Positions 7,445 to 16,839 are shown, counted from the stretch's first letter. The stretch is 35,849 bases of DNA from Oscillospiraceae bacterium (GCA_031267965.1 JAIRYC010000107.1:1-35849), one strand, 5' to 3'. The notes: generated by a model not told the origin, from the sequence alone. Made by a program: numbers and translations.

Positions 7445-10400
7445 ATGACGGAGCGATCTCCAAAAAACACAGAGAGCACTAAATCGGCCCCGGAAAACGG
7501 CACTCAGAATGTGCGGGAGAACCTTTTTGTACAAATTGAGCACGATGTTTTGGACTTTTGGGAGCGCGAAAAGTGCTTTGAGCTTTTGCGGAAAAAGGTG
7601 GCCGGGCGTGAGCCTTTCCTTTTTATTGATGGACCGATAACCGCGAACAACCCAATGGGTATCCATCATGCGTGGGGGCGTAGCCTAAAGGATATCTTTA
7701 TCCGCTACAAAACGCGCCGTGGCTTTGACGGCAGGTTCCAGAACGGCTTTGATTCCCAGGGGCTTTGGGTGGAGGTCGAGGTTGAGAAGGAACTGGGCTT
7801 TGCCTCCAAAAAGGATATAGAAGCCTATGGTTTGGATAAATTTACCGCTGCGTGCAAGGCGCGCGTGCGGCACTACGCGGACGTCATCACCGGACAATCC
7901 AAACGCCTTGGGCAGTGGATGGACTGGGATAATTCTTATTTTACCAATACTGACGAAAATATTCAGGGCATATGGTATTTCCTCAAAAAGTGCCATGAGA
8001 ACGGCTGGCTGAGGCTAGAGCATCGCCCCATGCCGTGGTGTCCGCGCTGCGGAACCTCACTCTCCGAGCACGAGATGACTGGCAGCTACAAAATCATGAC
8101 GCACAACAGCGTATTTTTTAAGTTGCCGCTCAGCGACGGCCGTAAAATCCTGGTTTGGACGACTACGCCGTGGACGCTTTCCTCAAACGTAGCATTGGCT
8201 GTCAACTCGGAGCAGGAATATGCCGAGGTGCGCGTCAAAAGCGATGATGCAGTACTGGTGCTGGGCAAAAACGCAATTAAAATCCTGGACGATGATAAGC
8301 TGGAGATTTTGCGCATATTCAAAGGTGAGGAGCTTGTAGGGCTTTCTTACGAAACCTGCTTCCCTGAGCTGCCATCACTTGTGGCAGCCGAGCATAAAGT
8401 TGTGGCTTGGGACGAGGTGGACGCACTGGAAGGCGTTGGCGTGGTGCATATTGCGCCCGGCTGCGGCGCCGAAGACTTTGCGCTGGGACAGTCGCTTGGT
8501 CTGCCTAACGTTATGCCTGTGGACGACAGCGGGATTTTCCTTGAAGGGTTCGGCTTTTTCTCCGGCAAGGACAGCCACACCATTGCGCCGGAGGTTTTTG
8601 AAGAGCTTGAGAAGCGCGGCAAGTTATATAAAGTGGAGCCGCACAAGCACAGCTACCCGGTCTGCTGGCGCTGCAAGCACGAGGTAATTTTCCGCCTGGT
8701 GCCGGCGTGGTATTTGGCGACGAAAAAGTTGAAGCCGCGGTTAATCCGCGCCGCAGAGAGCGTGAAGTGGGAGCCGGAGAGCGGCTTGAAGCGCATGCTT
8801 GACTGGCTGAACAACATGGGCGACTGGAACATCAGCCGCAAGCGCTTTTATGGTCTGCCACTGCCGTTCTATCCCTGTGAATGCGGTGAATTGACGGTGG
8901 TTGGCTCACGTGCAGATTTGGAAGAATTGGCGGAATTCGACAGCGCACAGTTACCTGAACTGCACCGCCCGTGGATTGACGCTATCGAAATCAAGTGCCC
9001 CAAGTGTGGTAAGCCTGTTAAGCGCGTTGCCGAAACCGGCGATGTTTGGCTGGATGCTGGCATTGTACCATTCTCAACGCTGGGCTATTTTTCCGATAAG
9101 GAATATTGGCAAAAGCACTTCCCTGCTGACTGGATTACCGAAATGCGCGAGCAAATCCGCTTGTGGTTCTATTCCATGCTGTTTATGAGCGTGGTGCTGG
9201 AAGATTGCGCGCCATATAAGCGCGTGTTGGCGTATTCGTCGGTAGTCAAGGAGGATGGCGGCAAATTCAGCAAAAGCGACAAAACCACCTTCATCAACTT
9301 CAATAACGCGGCGGAGATTATTGGCGCGGATACAATCCGTTACCTCTATGCGAGCGGCACGTATTCAAGCGATGTGCGTTTTGGCTACGCCCTTGGCGAC
9401 GAGGCCCGGCGCAAATTGCTTTCATTCTGGAATATCTTCACCTTCTTCCAGACCTATGCGGAGATTGATAAGCCGCAGTTGGACGGCTATTACCCCGATA
9501 TCGCGGCGCTTATCAGCACAGACCGCTGGCTGCTCCTGCGCACCAATCAGTATATTGCCGAAGCGACTGCCGCTATGGAGGATTTTAAAACCAACCTATT
9601 GGTGCGCGCTTTTGAGCAGTTTGTGGATGACGTGAGCAACTGGTACGTGCGCTCTAACCGCCGCCGCTTCTGGAAGTCCGGCGACGACACCGACAAGCGC
9701 AACGCCTACGCGACGCTCTACTTTGCCATTGACGCCATGCTGCGCACAATGGCGCCCATCATCCCGTTTTTGACCGAACACATTTGGCAGAATCTAACGC
9801 GCAGACTCTTTACAAAACCAGAAGTCAGCATTCATTTAAGCGATTGGGCGGAGCCTCTTCCAGACATCCGGGATGACGGCATTTTGGGTCGTACCGCCTT
9901 GGCGCGTGAGATTATCGCCGCCGCGCTTAAACTGCGTAACGAGCAGCAAATTAAGGTGCGTCAACCGCTGGGCATACTATACATTTGCGGCATGGCGGAC
10001 GTTGACGGCTTCGAGAAACAGATTCTTGACGAACTGAATGTCAAAGCGTTGAAAATTCTGCCAGATTTTGCTGCCCTGATCTGCGAACAACTAGGCGTTA
10101 ACTTCAAGGCGGCGGGCGCGGCACTCAAGGGCGAGGCGAACTGCCTAAAAGCGGCTCTCGTGGAAGCCGGCGCGGACGAAATGGCGCGCATGGCAACTGA
10201 ATACGCGAGCGGCACAGTGACGGTGTCCGGCTTTGCAGAGCCGCTGGACGCATCGCTGTTCACGCTCAGCCACATAACAAAGCCGGGTATTGCCGCCGCG
10301 GAGGTCAGCGAGGGACTTACGCTTGCGCTTGACACTACGCTGACGGAGGATTTGAAGAAAGAAGGCGCGGTACGCGATATTCTGCGGCAATTCCAGGTTC

Positions 10401-10618
10401 TGCGCAAGGAGAGTGGACTGCGCGTTGAGCAAAGGGTTCACGCGGCGGCACGGACGGAAAGTGCGTTCCTGCTGGAGGCGCTTGCAGAGCGCAAGACGGA
10501 GATTGCGGCGGAGCTGCTGGCGGATTCCTTGAATTTGGGTGAAATGATCCCTGGTGCTTCAAGCAAGGTTATTGCGCTGCCGGAGGGCGAAATTACGCTG
10601 GAGGTGTTGGGGCTGTGA
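7445..10618 (+). CDS. ileS: Isoleucine--tRNA ligase, variant-HIGH type
   Basis: IleRS charges tRNA-Ile and edits mischarged valine. The 1057-residue product has the class I catalytic core, the CP1 editing insert (VWTTTPWTLSSNVALAVN, near residue 240), a zinc cysteine pair CPRCG with a second CGKPVK-type pair, and the KMSKS-type loop GGKFSKSDKT (residues 605-614). C-terminal anticodon-binding and tail domains follow (FVDDVSNWYVRSNRRRFW, VRQPLG). The usual HIGH site reads PMGIHHAWGR (70-79). I recall this form from a divergent but widespread group of bacterial IleRS; the window does not establish that it is functional. GGAGGGA lies eight bases before the ATG. It is the first gene of an operon with DJ-1, the folate cyclo-ligase, mltG and rsmI. 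No T-box leader is seen, unlike many Firmicutes ileS genes. Confidence 0.93.
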   Translation: MTERSPKNTESTKSAPENGTQNVRENLFVQIEHDVLDFWEREKCFELLRKKVAGREPFLFIDGPITANNPMGIHHAWGRSLKDIFIRYKTRRGFDGRFQNGFDSQGLWVEVEVEKELGFASKKDIEAYGLDKFTAACKARVRHYADVITGQSKRLGQWMDWDNSYFTNTDENIQGIWYFLKKCHENGWLRLEHRPMPWCPRCGTSLSEHEMTGSYKIMTHNSVFFKLPLSDGRKILVWTTTPWTLSSNVALAVNSEQEYAEVRVKSDDAVLVLGKNAIKILDDDKLEILRIFKGEELVGLSYETCFPELPSLVAAEHKVVAWDEVDALEGVGVVHIAPGCGAEDFALGQSLGLPNVMPVDDSGIFLEGFGFFSGKDSHTIAPEVFEELEKRGKLYKVEPHKHSYPVCWRCKHEVIFRLVPAWYLATKKLKPRLIRAAESVKWEPESGLKRMLDWLNNMGDWNISRKRFYGLPLPFYPCECGELTVVGSRADLEELAEFDSAQLPELHRPWIDAIEIKCPKCGKPVKRVAETGDVWLDAGIVPFSTLGYFSDKEYWQKHFPADWITEMREQIRLWFYSMLFMSVVLEDCAPYKRVLAYSSVVKEDGGKFSKSDKTTFINFNNAAEIIGADTIRYLYASGTYSSDVRFGYALGDEARRKLLSFWNIFTFFQTYAEIDKPQLDGYYPDIAALISTDRWLLLRTNQYIAEATAAMEDFKTNLLVRAFEQFVDDVSNWYVRSNRRRFWKSGDDTDKRNAYATLYFAIDAMLRTMAPIIPFLTEHIWQNLTRRLFTKPEVSIHLSDWAEPLPDIRDDGILGRTALAREIIAAALKLRNEQQIKVRQPLGILYICGMADVDGFEKQILDELNVKALKILPDFAALICEQLGVNFKAAGAALKGEANCLKAALVEAGADEMARMATEYASGTVTVSGFAEPLDASLFTLSHITKPGIAAAEVSEGLTLALDTTLTEDLKKEGAVRDILRQFQVLRKESGLRVEQRVHAAARTESAFLLEALAERKTEIAAELLADSLNLGEMIPGASSKVIALPEGEITLEVLGL

Positions 10619-11172
10619 TTGCCGTATTTCTTGCCGACGGCTTTGAGGAAATTGAAGCGCTGGCTACCGTAGACTTCTTGCGCCGATGCGAGCTTGAGGT
10701 TCAAACAATTGGCGTTGGCGCAAAATTCATTCGCGGCGCGCATGATATCCGCGTATTTACCGATTGGATACAGGAAGATTATTTGAGCGAGGTTTCATGG
10801 GAACCCTACGAATGCATCGTCCTTCCGGGCGGTATGCCCGGCACCGCAAACCTTGAGGACGATCATTTGGTGCAGAGCGCAATTGAGTACGCCTATCAAA
10901 ACAACCGGCTGATTGCGGCAATCTGCGCCGCACCGAGCATTTTAGCACACTTCCGGTTGCTTGAGGGCAAATACGCTACCTGTTTCCCCGGCTATGAGGA
11001 CGATTTGCGTGATAGCGGCGCATTTGTCATAACCGACAGGCCGGTTGTGGAGGATGGCAATTTCATTACATCACGCGGCGTGGGAACGGTATTTGATTTT
11101 GCGGAGGCCATTGCGGCGCGCTTTGTAGGCGCCGAAAAAGCTAGGCAGGTGCGGGTGTCCATGCTGGCGTAA
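10615..11172 (+). CDS. DJ-1/PfpI family protein
   Basis: A 185-residue class I glutamine-amidotransferase-like fold. Members act as deglycases, chaperones or proteases, or have unknown roles, so the substrate cannot be assigned. The acidic residues in LADGFEEIEA (near E12) and the nucleophile-elbow cysteine in AAICAAPSIL (C104) are in the family's positions, as is VLPGGMPGTANL. The closest described group is the DJ-1 type. The start is a GTG at 10615 that overlaps the ileS stop (GTGA), so translation is probably coupled. Before the next gene there is a 47-base gap with no clear promoter. Confidence is high for the family and low for any specific activity. Confidence 0.92.
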   Translation: MIAVFLADGFEEIEALATVDFLRRCELEVQTIGVGAKFIRGAHDIRVFTDWIQEDYLSEVSWEPYECIVLPGGMPGTANLEDDHLVQSAIEYAYQNNRLIAAICAAPSILAHFRLLEGKYATCFPGYEDDLRDSGAFVITDRPVVEDGNFITSRGVGTVFDFAEAIAARFVGAEKARQVRVSMLA

Positions 11173-11219
11173 GGTTCAAGCCGTGCTTAACTATACTATT
11201 ATTTTTAGGAGCGCAACGC

Positions 11220-11804
11220 ATGACAGGCGATATACGAGCCGATAAAAACGAAGTGCGTGCCCAGTGCAAGCGCTGGCGAGGCAAGCTAAGCCTTGAGGAA
11301 AAAGCGGCGCTGGATTTGAGGATTTTCCGCCGAGTTAGCGCACTTTGGTCGTATCGTGAGACAAAGACGCTGTTTACCTATGTTTCCGGTGCACTGGAAG
11401 TTGACACCCTCGCAATCATCCGCAGAGCTTGGGCGGAGGGCAAGCAGGTAGCGGCGCCGCGCTGTGTCCCGGGTACGCGCGATATGGTTTTTTGGTTGAT
11501 TTCATCTGACAGCGACTTGGAATCCGGCGCCTTTGGTGTGCTGGAACCGAAAACGCATTGTAAAGCGGCGGAAGTTTCGCCTAAAACGCTCTGCCTTGTA
11601 CCCGGGCTTGCGTTCGATTCCACTGGGGCGCGGCTGGGTTTTGGTAAAGGGTATTACGATAGATTCCTGGCAAGATTTCCCGGCAACCTTGTGGGACTAT
11701 GCTATGAGGGCTGTATGCGTCCACGTGTCCCATGCGGAAGGTTTGACCAAAGAGTACCGGTTGTTATTACAGAAAAGCGCGTATGGCGCACGCAGGAGGA
11801 TTAA
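11220..11804 (+). CDS. 5-formyltetrahydrofolate cyclo-ligase
   Basis: This enzyme converts 5-formyl-THF to 5,10-methenyl-THF with ATP, returning folate to the one-carbon pool. The 194-residue protein has the family length. It shows the substrate/ATP-binding motif GARLGFGKGYYDRFL (136-150), an N-terminal basic helix (KNEVRAQCKRWR) and the VPGLAFD strand before the motif. AGGAG stands eight bases before the ATG. It ends two bases before the mltG start, so the two are co-transcribed. Gene names used for the family (ygfA, fau, yqgN) vary, so none is given. Confidence 0.93.
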   Translation: MTGDIRADKNEVRAQCKRWRGKLSLEEKAALDLRIFRRVSALWSYRETKTLFTYVSGALEVDTLAIIRRAWAEGKQVAAPRCVPGTRDMVFWLISSDSDLESGAFGVLEPKTHCKAAEVSPKTLCLVPGLAFDSTGARLGFGKGYYDRFLARFPGNLVGLCYEGCMRPRVPCGRFDQRVPVVITEKRVWRTQED

Positions 11805-11806
11805 TC

Positions 11807-13189
11807 ATGGCGGAGAAGAGAACCCCAGGTGGCGAAGAGCGGCGTTCATCAAATGTGCGCCCCAATTTTGTTGTCAATATTGATGATCACGCGTACGGCG
11901 CCCCACCTGCGGACAGTGCTGGCACGCCTAGGTTCGGGACGGAAATTTCGCCGTCCGAATTTGCGGGTGGCGGCAAGCGTGGGGTATACTTTGCCTCTAC
12001 GCCGTCGGTCACGCCACAAAAACCTACCGCTCCGGCAGTTCGGCGGAGTAATCAAGTGGCAAACAAAACGCGCAAACAGTCTAGCGGAGAGTCAACGGCC
12101 CGTTCTTTACTGATCAGTCTGATTTTGGTTGCGTGCAGCGGCTTGCTGGCCCTTTGGGGCGGCGTGTGCATGAACGATATTCTTGCGTTTGACCGTGACG
12201 GCACAGACGTTGTGGTCAATATCCCTGAAAACGCGGACACAGATACCATACTCAAAATCCTTAAGGATGAAAAGCTGATACGCCAAAAGTGGTTTTGCAA
12301 GCTGTTTAACAAAATTTTTCATACGTCAAAAGACAAAAATGGCAAGATTATTCCGCCAAAGTACCTTAATGGCGTATATTATGTAAAGAATAATGAGGGC
12401 TTGGAGGGTTTGCTGAACACCTTCAAGAGTTTACCGGTGAGTGCAAAAACCATTACGGTTGTTTTTCCGGAGGGCTACACCACGTTCCAGATGTTCCAGC
12501 GGCTTGAGGAAATGGGCGTTTGCCATCAAGATCACCTGTATAAAGCATTACAGGACGTGAAGTTTTACTTCAAATTCGTTGAAAAAATTCCCGAAAATGA
12601 TCCGAACCGCCCCTTCCGCCTAGAGGGCTACCTCTTCCCGGCGCAGTACGATTTTTATGAAGGTGAGGACGCGAACAGCGTCATCCGGCGCATGTTAGAT
12701 GCATTTGACAAACGCTGGACCGCTGCGTACCAAAAAAAAGCGGATCAGCTTGGCATGACAATGGATCAGGTTATTACGCTTGCGTCGATCATCGAAAAGG
12801 AGGCGGGCGATGCTGGGCAGATGTCTGGAATCAGCTATGTTGTCCACAACCGCTTGAACCACGCTGCTTCCTGGCCGTCAATTGGCTGCGACTCAACGAA
12901 GGAGTATATCACCAAATTTGCCAAAGCAAGGATGCTGTCCTCACAGGTTGAAGCGTTTGCAAAGCTCTATAACACCAACGGCAATGCCGCAATCAAGGGT
13001 CTGCCGCCGGGACCGATTTGCAGCCCCGGCAAGGCGGCAATTGAGGCAGCGCTGAACCCGGAATCACCGGATGGCAAGCCGTATTTGTTCTTCCAGCATG
13101 ATAAGTACGGCAAGATATATTACGAGCTAACTTTGGCGGACTTTGAGCGCGACTTGCAGAATATCCGCGCAATGGATATTAGTCAATGA
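11807..13189 (+). CDS. mltG: Endolytic transglycosylase MltG
   Basis: MltG cuts nascent glycan strands within peptidoglycan and so ends their elongation. The chosen ATG at 11807 has AGGAGG seven bases upstream and gives 460 residues. A cytoplasmic Pro/Arg-rich stretch (1-95) leads to a membrane helix (about 100-121) and an extracytoplasmic LysM-like segment (VVVNIPENADTDTILKIL). The YceG catalytic domain has EGYLFPAQYDFYEGE (273-287), the catalytic glutamate in LASIIEKEAG (E330) and GLPPGPICSPGKAAIEAALNP. The usual LQTDPTV region is replaced by the divergent WPSIGCDSTKEYITK. The long N-terminal tail is common in Clostridia. Its stop overlaps the rsmI start by four bases (ATGA). Confidence 0.94.
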   Translation: MAEKRTPGGEERRSSNVRPNFVVNIDDHAYGAPPADSAGTPRFGTEISPSEFAGGGKRGVYFASTPSVTPQKPTAPAVRRSNQVANKTRKQSSGESTARSLLISLILVACSGLLALWGGVCMNDILAFDRDGTDVVVNIPENADTDTILKILKDEKLIRQKWFCKLFNKIFHTSKDKNGKIIPPKYLNGVYYVKNNEGLEGLLNTFKSLPVSAKTITVVFPEGYTTFQMFQRLEEMGVCHQDHLYKALQDVKFYFKFVEKIPENDPNRPFRLEGYLFPAQYDFYEGEDANSVIRRMLDAFDKRWTAAYQKKADQLGMTMDQVITLASIIEKEAGDAGQMSGISYVVHNRLNHAASWPSIGCDSTKEYITKFAKARMLSSQVEAFAKLYNTNGNAAIKGLPPGPICSPGKAAIEAALNPESPDGKPYLFFQHDKYGKIYYELTLADFERDLQNIRAMDISQ

Positions 13190-14013
13190 GCGGAAAGCTT
13201 TACGTCGTCGGCACACCCATTGGCAACCTCGGGGACTTTTCTCCCCGGGGCACGGAGGTGTTGTCCTCCGTTGACTTCATTGCGGCTGAAGATACTCGGG
13301 TCACGGCAAAGCTCTTGGCGCGCTTCGGGATTCGTAAACCGTTGGTATCATACCATGAGCACAACCGGCGGGAGAGCGGGGGGAAAATCCTTGCGCGCTT
13401 ACGGAACGGCGAAGCCTGTGCCTTGGTGACTGACGCAGGTATGCCGACTATATCCGATCCTGGTGAAGTGCTGGTTCGCGATGCTTATTTGGCTGGCGTT
13501 GCCATGGAGTCCGTGCCGGGACCGGTGGCGTTTGCGACCGCGCTCGCTATGAGTGGTATGCCTTGTGGGCGATTTTGCTTCGAGGGCTTTTTGAGTACAA
13601 ACACGTCTGCGCGGCGGGCGCATTTGGCCAGCCTGCGAGATGAGGCGCGTACGCTGGTTTTTTATGAGGCGCCGCACAAGTTGCCCTATACCCTCCGCGA
13701 TTTGTATGGCGCGTTGGGGGAGCGTGAAATCTCCCTCTGCCGCGAGTTGACGAAGCTGCATGAGGAGGTTGTGCGCTGTACGCTCTCAGAGGCGATTGCA
13801 CGTTGTGAGGAAATTCCGCCGCGCGGGGAGTATGTACTTATTGTGGCGGGTGCGGAACCCAAAGATCCGGAGCACATGACCCTGGAGGAGGCTGTCGCCA
13901 TAGCGCAGGATGCGATAACAAACGGAGAATCGCCTACCGCAGCGGCAAAAAACGCCGCAAAATTGAGCGGCGTTGCACGCAGCGAGATTTATCGGCGCTT
14001 AACCGCCAGATAG
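13186..14013 (+). CDS. rsmI: 16S rRNA (cytidine(1402)-2'-O)-methyltransferase
   Basis: RsmI adds the 2'-O-methyl group on C1402 in the ribosomal decoding centre using S-adenosylmethionine. The 275-residue product starts LYVVGTPIGNLGDFSPRG and continues with FIAAEDTRVTAKLL, ALVTDAGMPTISDPGEVLVRDA, SVPGPVAFATALAMSGMP and FYEAPHKL, which are the hallmark segments of the tetrapyrrole-methylase-fold RsmI family. It ends with the small helical C-terminal domain (SPTAAAKNAAKLSGVARSEI). The ATG overlaps the mltG stop. It is the last gene of the ileS unit; a 12-bp hairpin follows at 14036-14071. Confidence 0.95.
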   Translation: MSGKLYVVGTPIGNLGDFSPRGTEVLSSVDFIAAEDTRVTAKLLARFGIRKPLVSYHEHNRRESGGKILARLRNGEACALVTDAGMPTISDPGEVLVRDAYLAGVAMESVPGPVAFATALAMSGMPCGRFCFEGFLSTNTSARRAHLASLRDEARTLVFYEAPHKLPYTLRDLYGALGEREISLCRELTKLHEEVVRCTLSEAIARCEEIPPRGEYVLIVAGAEPKDPEHMTLEEAVAIAQDAITNGESPTAAAKNAAKLSGVARSEIYRRLTAR

Positions 14014-14035
14014 ACAGAGGATTATCCGCGCTTAT

Positions 14036-14071
14036 TTTTGCCTTTACAACGGGACAGATGTAAAGGCAAAA
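14036..14071 (+). terminator. Hairpin terminator of the ileS-rsmI operon
   Basis: A perfect 12-bp stem TTTTGCCTTTAC / GTAAAGGCAAAA (14036-14047 and 14060-14071) with a 12-base loop starts 22 bases after the rsmI stop. It is followed by an imperfect T-rich tail (ATTTGTCGTTTATTTT). The rest of the gap to 14249 holds no convincing gene. Confidence 0.6.
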
Positions 14072-14249
14072 CATTTGTCGTTTATTTTGGCAATAAAAAA
14101 TCATGCTTTTTGCGAGATGATGAAATCTACAAAAGCGGCTATAGGAACAAGCACTGTGGCCTGTTGATTATAAGATTCTTTGTCGCCGGATCCACAATAC
14201 GCACCCCTATAACGTCATTTTGCCAGAACATGATTAACATAAGCCACTT

Positions 14250-15284
14250 TTACCCAACCCCATCAACCGACGTTCCCGCATAATAATGCGCCAAAATCTC
14301 CTTCCATGCGCCGCCTTGCTGCGCCATCGTCTGTGCGCCGAACTGGCTCATCCCGACGCCATGACCACGGCCCCTGCAGTCAAACACAGCGCCCGTATCC
14401 GTGAGTGTGAGCGTAAACGCCGCGCTTGGCAAAGTGAAGATCTCGCGTACCTTCGTCCCATTTATGGGCTTGTTGCCAAGCACAATCTGCGCCACTGTGC
14501 CAGATTCCGTCAGTGCAGCCTTACCTATGAGCACCTTGCCCTCCTCACTCTCGCAACCCAAAGCCGTAAGCTTTTCATTGAACTCGGCCATTGGCACGGC
14601 TACGCTGAGCGCATACTGTGGGCTGAGCACATCGCCTGCGCTGTTCACCGGACGCAGATACGCAAGATCATTGCCCCAAACGTTTTTTGCGCTCTCGGTT
14701 ATTCCACAGCTTATTGCATGGAACGCTGCAAACGCTGTCTTGTTTTTATATTTTAAGATTTTCCCTTGGGTGGCTTTGACCGCGTCGCGGCATTTTTTCT
14801 CATTATCGGGGAATGAATCCCCCCATCTTGCTTTTCGCTGACCTTCGTCCATATATCCCTGATGCGTACCTGAGTAGTCGCTCAAGTCCGCACCACCCAA
14901 CGAGCTATCCGAATGTTCGTGAGCGTAAAGCGCGTTTGTCCTGCACGCCACAGCCTGTGCCTTCAGCGCCTCAGCCTCATATGCGGCCGGTATTTCCGCC
15001 GCAATTGAGCCAACAACATAATCCTCCAATTGTATTTCCTCAAGCCTGCCGCTTTCTTTGCGCAAAAGCTTTACTTTGTAGTTCGTTATATCTTGCGCGG
15101 CAGTTGCGCTTGGAGTGGTGGTAGTTTTGGGCGGAGTCTTGGTGGTTGGCGCAGGTGCGGATTGCGTTGTAGCTGGCGTGGGCGGCTCGTCCGCAGCACT
15201 GTCGTGAGAAAAATCCAGCGCGGCGGTCGGCGCAAGGATGAAGGTGATAATCAACAGCAATACAAACAACAAACGGAATCTCAT
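14250..15284 (-). CDS. SpoIID/LytB domain secreted protein
   Basis: A 344-residue exported protein. The start at 15284 (ATG, AAGGAAG nine bases upstream) gives a clean signal peptide MRFRLLFVLLLIITFILAP; a start 12 codons earlier is possible. A Pro/Thr/Ala-rich linker (about 33-65) precedes a SpoIID domain. In SpoIID, a lytic transglycosylase of spore engulfment, the active-site glutamate lies in a segment matched here by GSIAAEIPAAYEAEALKAQAV (E97). The C-terminal signature FDCRGRGHGVGMSQFGAQTMA is intact. This suggests a spore-former or a LytB-type modifier of peptidoglycan hydrolysis. It stands alone, without spoIIR, spoIIQ or other sporulation genes nearby, so I leave the symbol empty. 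Confidence 0.9.
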   Translation of the reverse strand: MRFRLLFVLLLIITFILAPTAALDFSHDSAADEPPTPATTQSAPAPTTKTPPKTTTTPSATAAQDITNYKVKLLRKESGRLEEIQLEDYVVGSIAAEIPAAYEAEALKAQAVACRTNALYAHEHSDSSLGGADLSDYSGTHQGYMDEGQRKARWGDSFPDNEKKCRDAVKATQGKILKYKNKTAFAAFHAISCGITESAKNVWGNDLAYLRPVNSAGDVLSPQYALSVAVPMAEFNEKLTALGCESEEGKVLIGKAALTESGTVAQIVLGNKPINGTKVREIFTLPSAAFTLTLTDTGAVFDCRGRGHGVGMSQFGAQTMAQQGGAWKEILAHYYAGTSVDGVG

Positions 15285-15376
15285 GGCTTTGCACTTCCTT
15301 CGTAAAAATGATTCAAGCATATGTTCTGAAAAGCCTGTAATACGCGCCGCCTCTGCGCTATCGTGTTGGGCTGCGA

Positions 15377-15405
15377 TTGCTTTTTAACGGAAATTGTGGT
15401 ATAAT
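15377..15405 (+). promoter_or_regulatory. Sigma-A promoter of the citrate synthase gene
   Basis: -35 TTGCTT (15377-15382), a 17-base spacer and -10 TATAAT (15400-15405), preceded by TGG as an extended -10. Confidence 0.8.
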
Positions 15406-15435
15406 ATTATAATTGATGTAAAGAGGTGAATGCAG

Positions 15436-16839
15436 ATGAAAGAGGAGTCTTTGTTAAAGCTATGCGCCGAAATTGAAAAGCATAACCACATTGACCCGGT
15501 TGACACCGTACGCTTTGGCGTCAAGCGTGGCTTGCGTAATCCGGACGGCACCGGCGTTATGGCGGGACTGACCAAGATCTGCGAAGTTGAGGGATATTAC
15601 GTAAAGGACGGTGAGCGCGTACCACAGGAGGGGCGGCTCGTCTATCGCGGTATTGACGTGCGCGATGTCGTAGCCGGTTGCCATACTGAGGGGCGTTTTG
15701 GCTTTGAGGAGGTTGTATGGCTGTTGCTTATGGGCAGCCTGCCGACCGAGGCTCAGCTTAAGTCCTTCCAGACGATGCTTACCGAGGTACGCGCCTTGCC
15801 AGACGACTTTGTGGAGGACATGATTCTCAAGGCGCCCTCACCGAATATCATGAACAAAATGGCTCGCTGCGTCCTCGCACTTTATAGTTATGACAAAAAT
15901 CCGGACAATACAGATCTGCCAAACGTACTGCGTCAATGTATTCAATTGATTGCGCAGTTACCCGCGATCATGGCGTACGCCTACCAAGTCAAGCGGCGTT
16001 ATTACTATAAACAAAGCATGTACATCAATCCAACGGAAACCTCGCAATCAATCGCCCAAACGATCCTGCGTTCTCTGCGCGCGGACGGTCAGGCGAGCGA
16101 TGAAGAGGCGCGTTTGCTGGATTTATGCCTGATTTTGCACGCCGAGCACGGCGGTGGGAATAACTCCACGTTTGCCACGCGTGTGCTGACCTCCTCCGGG
16201 ACAGATACATACAGCGCAATCGCGGCGGGGATTGGCTCTCTCAAGGGACCGAAGCATGGTGGCGCTAATATAAAAGTATCTGACATGATGAAATACTTGC
16301 GCAAGGCTGTGCCTGATCCTAACAACGAAGGGCAGATGCTCGACGCACTGTGCAAGCTCCTCCGGCGCGAAGACGGCGACCGATCCGGGCTGATTTATGG
16401 TATGGGGCATGCGGTATACACACTGTCTGACCCACGCGCTAAGTTAATCCGCGAAAACATAGCCGCCTTTCCGCGCATTGCCGAACCAAAATTCGCTCAC
16501 GACTTTGCCCTGTTGCGGGCAGTGGAACGCCTCACTCCCCAGGCATTCATTAAAGTCAAGGGAGAAAAGAAAAAGGTCTGTGCCAACGTTGACCTCTACA
16601 GCGGGCTGGCTTACAAAATGCTTGGCATACCTGAGGATTTGTATACCCCACTGTTCACCGTGGCAAGAATGCCTGGTTGGTCCGCGCACCGCATAGAGGA
16701 ACTGCTGACATGTGGACGCATAATCCGTCCGGCGTACAAAAGCGTTTCCAATCCGCACAACTATCACCTCATTTCGCAGCGGTTGGAGAACCTGCCCGCA
16801 CAGGACACAGAGTATGTGCCGGCGGAAGAACGGATTTAA
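15436..16839 (+). CDS. Citrate synthase (citrate/2-methylcitrate synthase family)
   Basis: The enzyme condenses oxaloacetate and acetyl-CoA to citrate. In anaerobic Clostridia it usually serves glutamate synthesis through a partial oxidative TCA branch; that role is inferred, since no aconitase or isocitrate dehydrogenase gene is in the window. The 467-residue product has the conserved histidine segments LHAEHGGGNNSTFATRV, GSLKGPKHGGANIKV and GLIYGMGHAVYTLSDPRA (catalytic His and substrate His), and ends with the CS-type AHRIEELL. A C-terminal GRIIRPAYKSV arginine segment is typical. The ATG at 15436 is nine bases after AGAGG; an in-frame ATG two codons earlier (15430) is only three bases away and less likely. 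Monocistronic, with its own promoter and a hairpin after it. Confidence 0.93.
   Translation: MKEESLLKLCAEIEKHNHIDPVDTVRFGVKRGLRNPDGTGVMAGLTKICEVEGYYVKDGERVPQEGRLVYRGIDVRDVVAGCHTEGRFGFEEVVWLLLMGSLPTEAQLKSFQTMLTEVRALPDDFVEDMILKAPSPNIMNKMARCVLALYSYDKNPDNTDLPNVLRQCIQLIAQLPAIMAYAYQVKRRYYYKQSMYINPTETSQSIAQTILRSLRADGQASDEEARLLDLCLILHAEHGGGNNSTFATRVLTSSGTDTYSAIAAGIGSLKGPKHGGANIKVSDMMKYLRKAVPDPNNEGQMLDALCKLLRREDGDRSGLIYGMGHAVYTLSDPRAKLIRENIAAFPRIAEPKFAHDFALLRAVERLTPQAFIKVKGEKKKVCANVDLYSGLAYKMLGIPEDLYTPLFTVARMPGWSAHRIEELLTCGRIIRPAYKSVSNPHNYHLISQRLENLPAQDTEYVPAEERI

Noticed and set aside
14038-14283. Open frame of 81 codons after rsmI
   Set aside because: It starts within the terminator hairpin, has no ribosome site and overlaps the end of the SpoIID-like gene; the product has no recognisable features.
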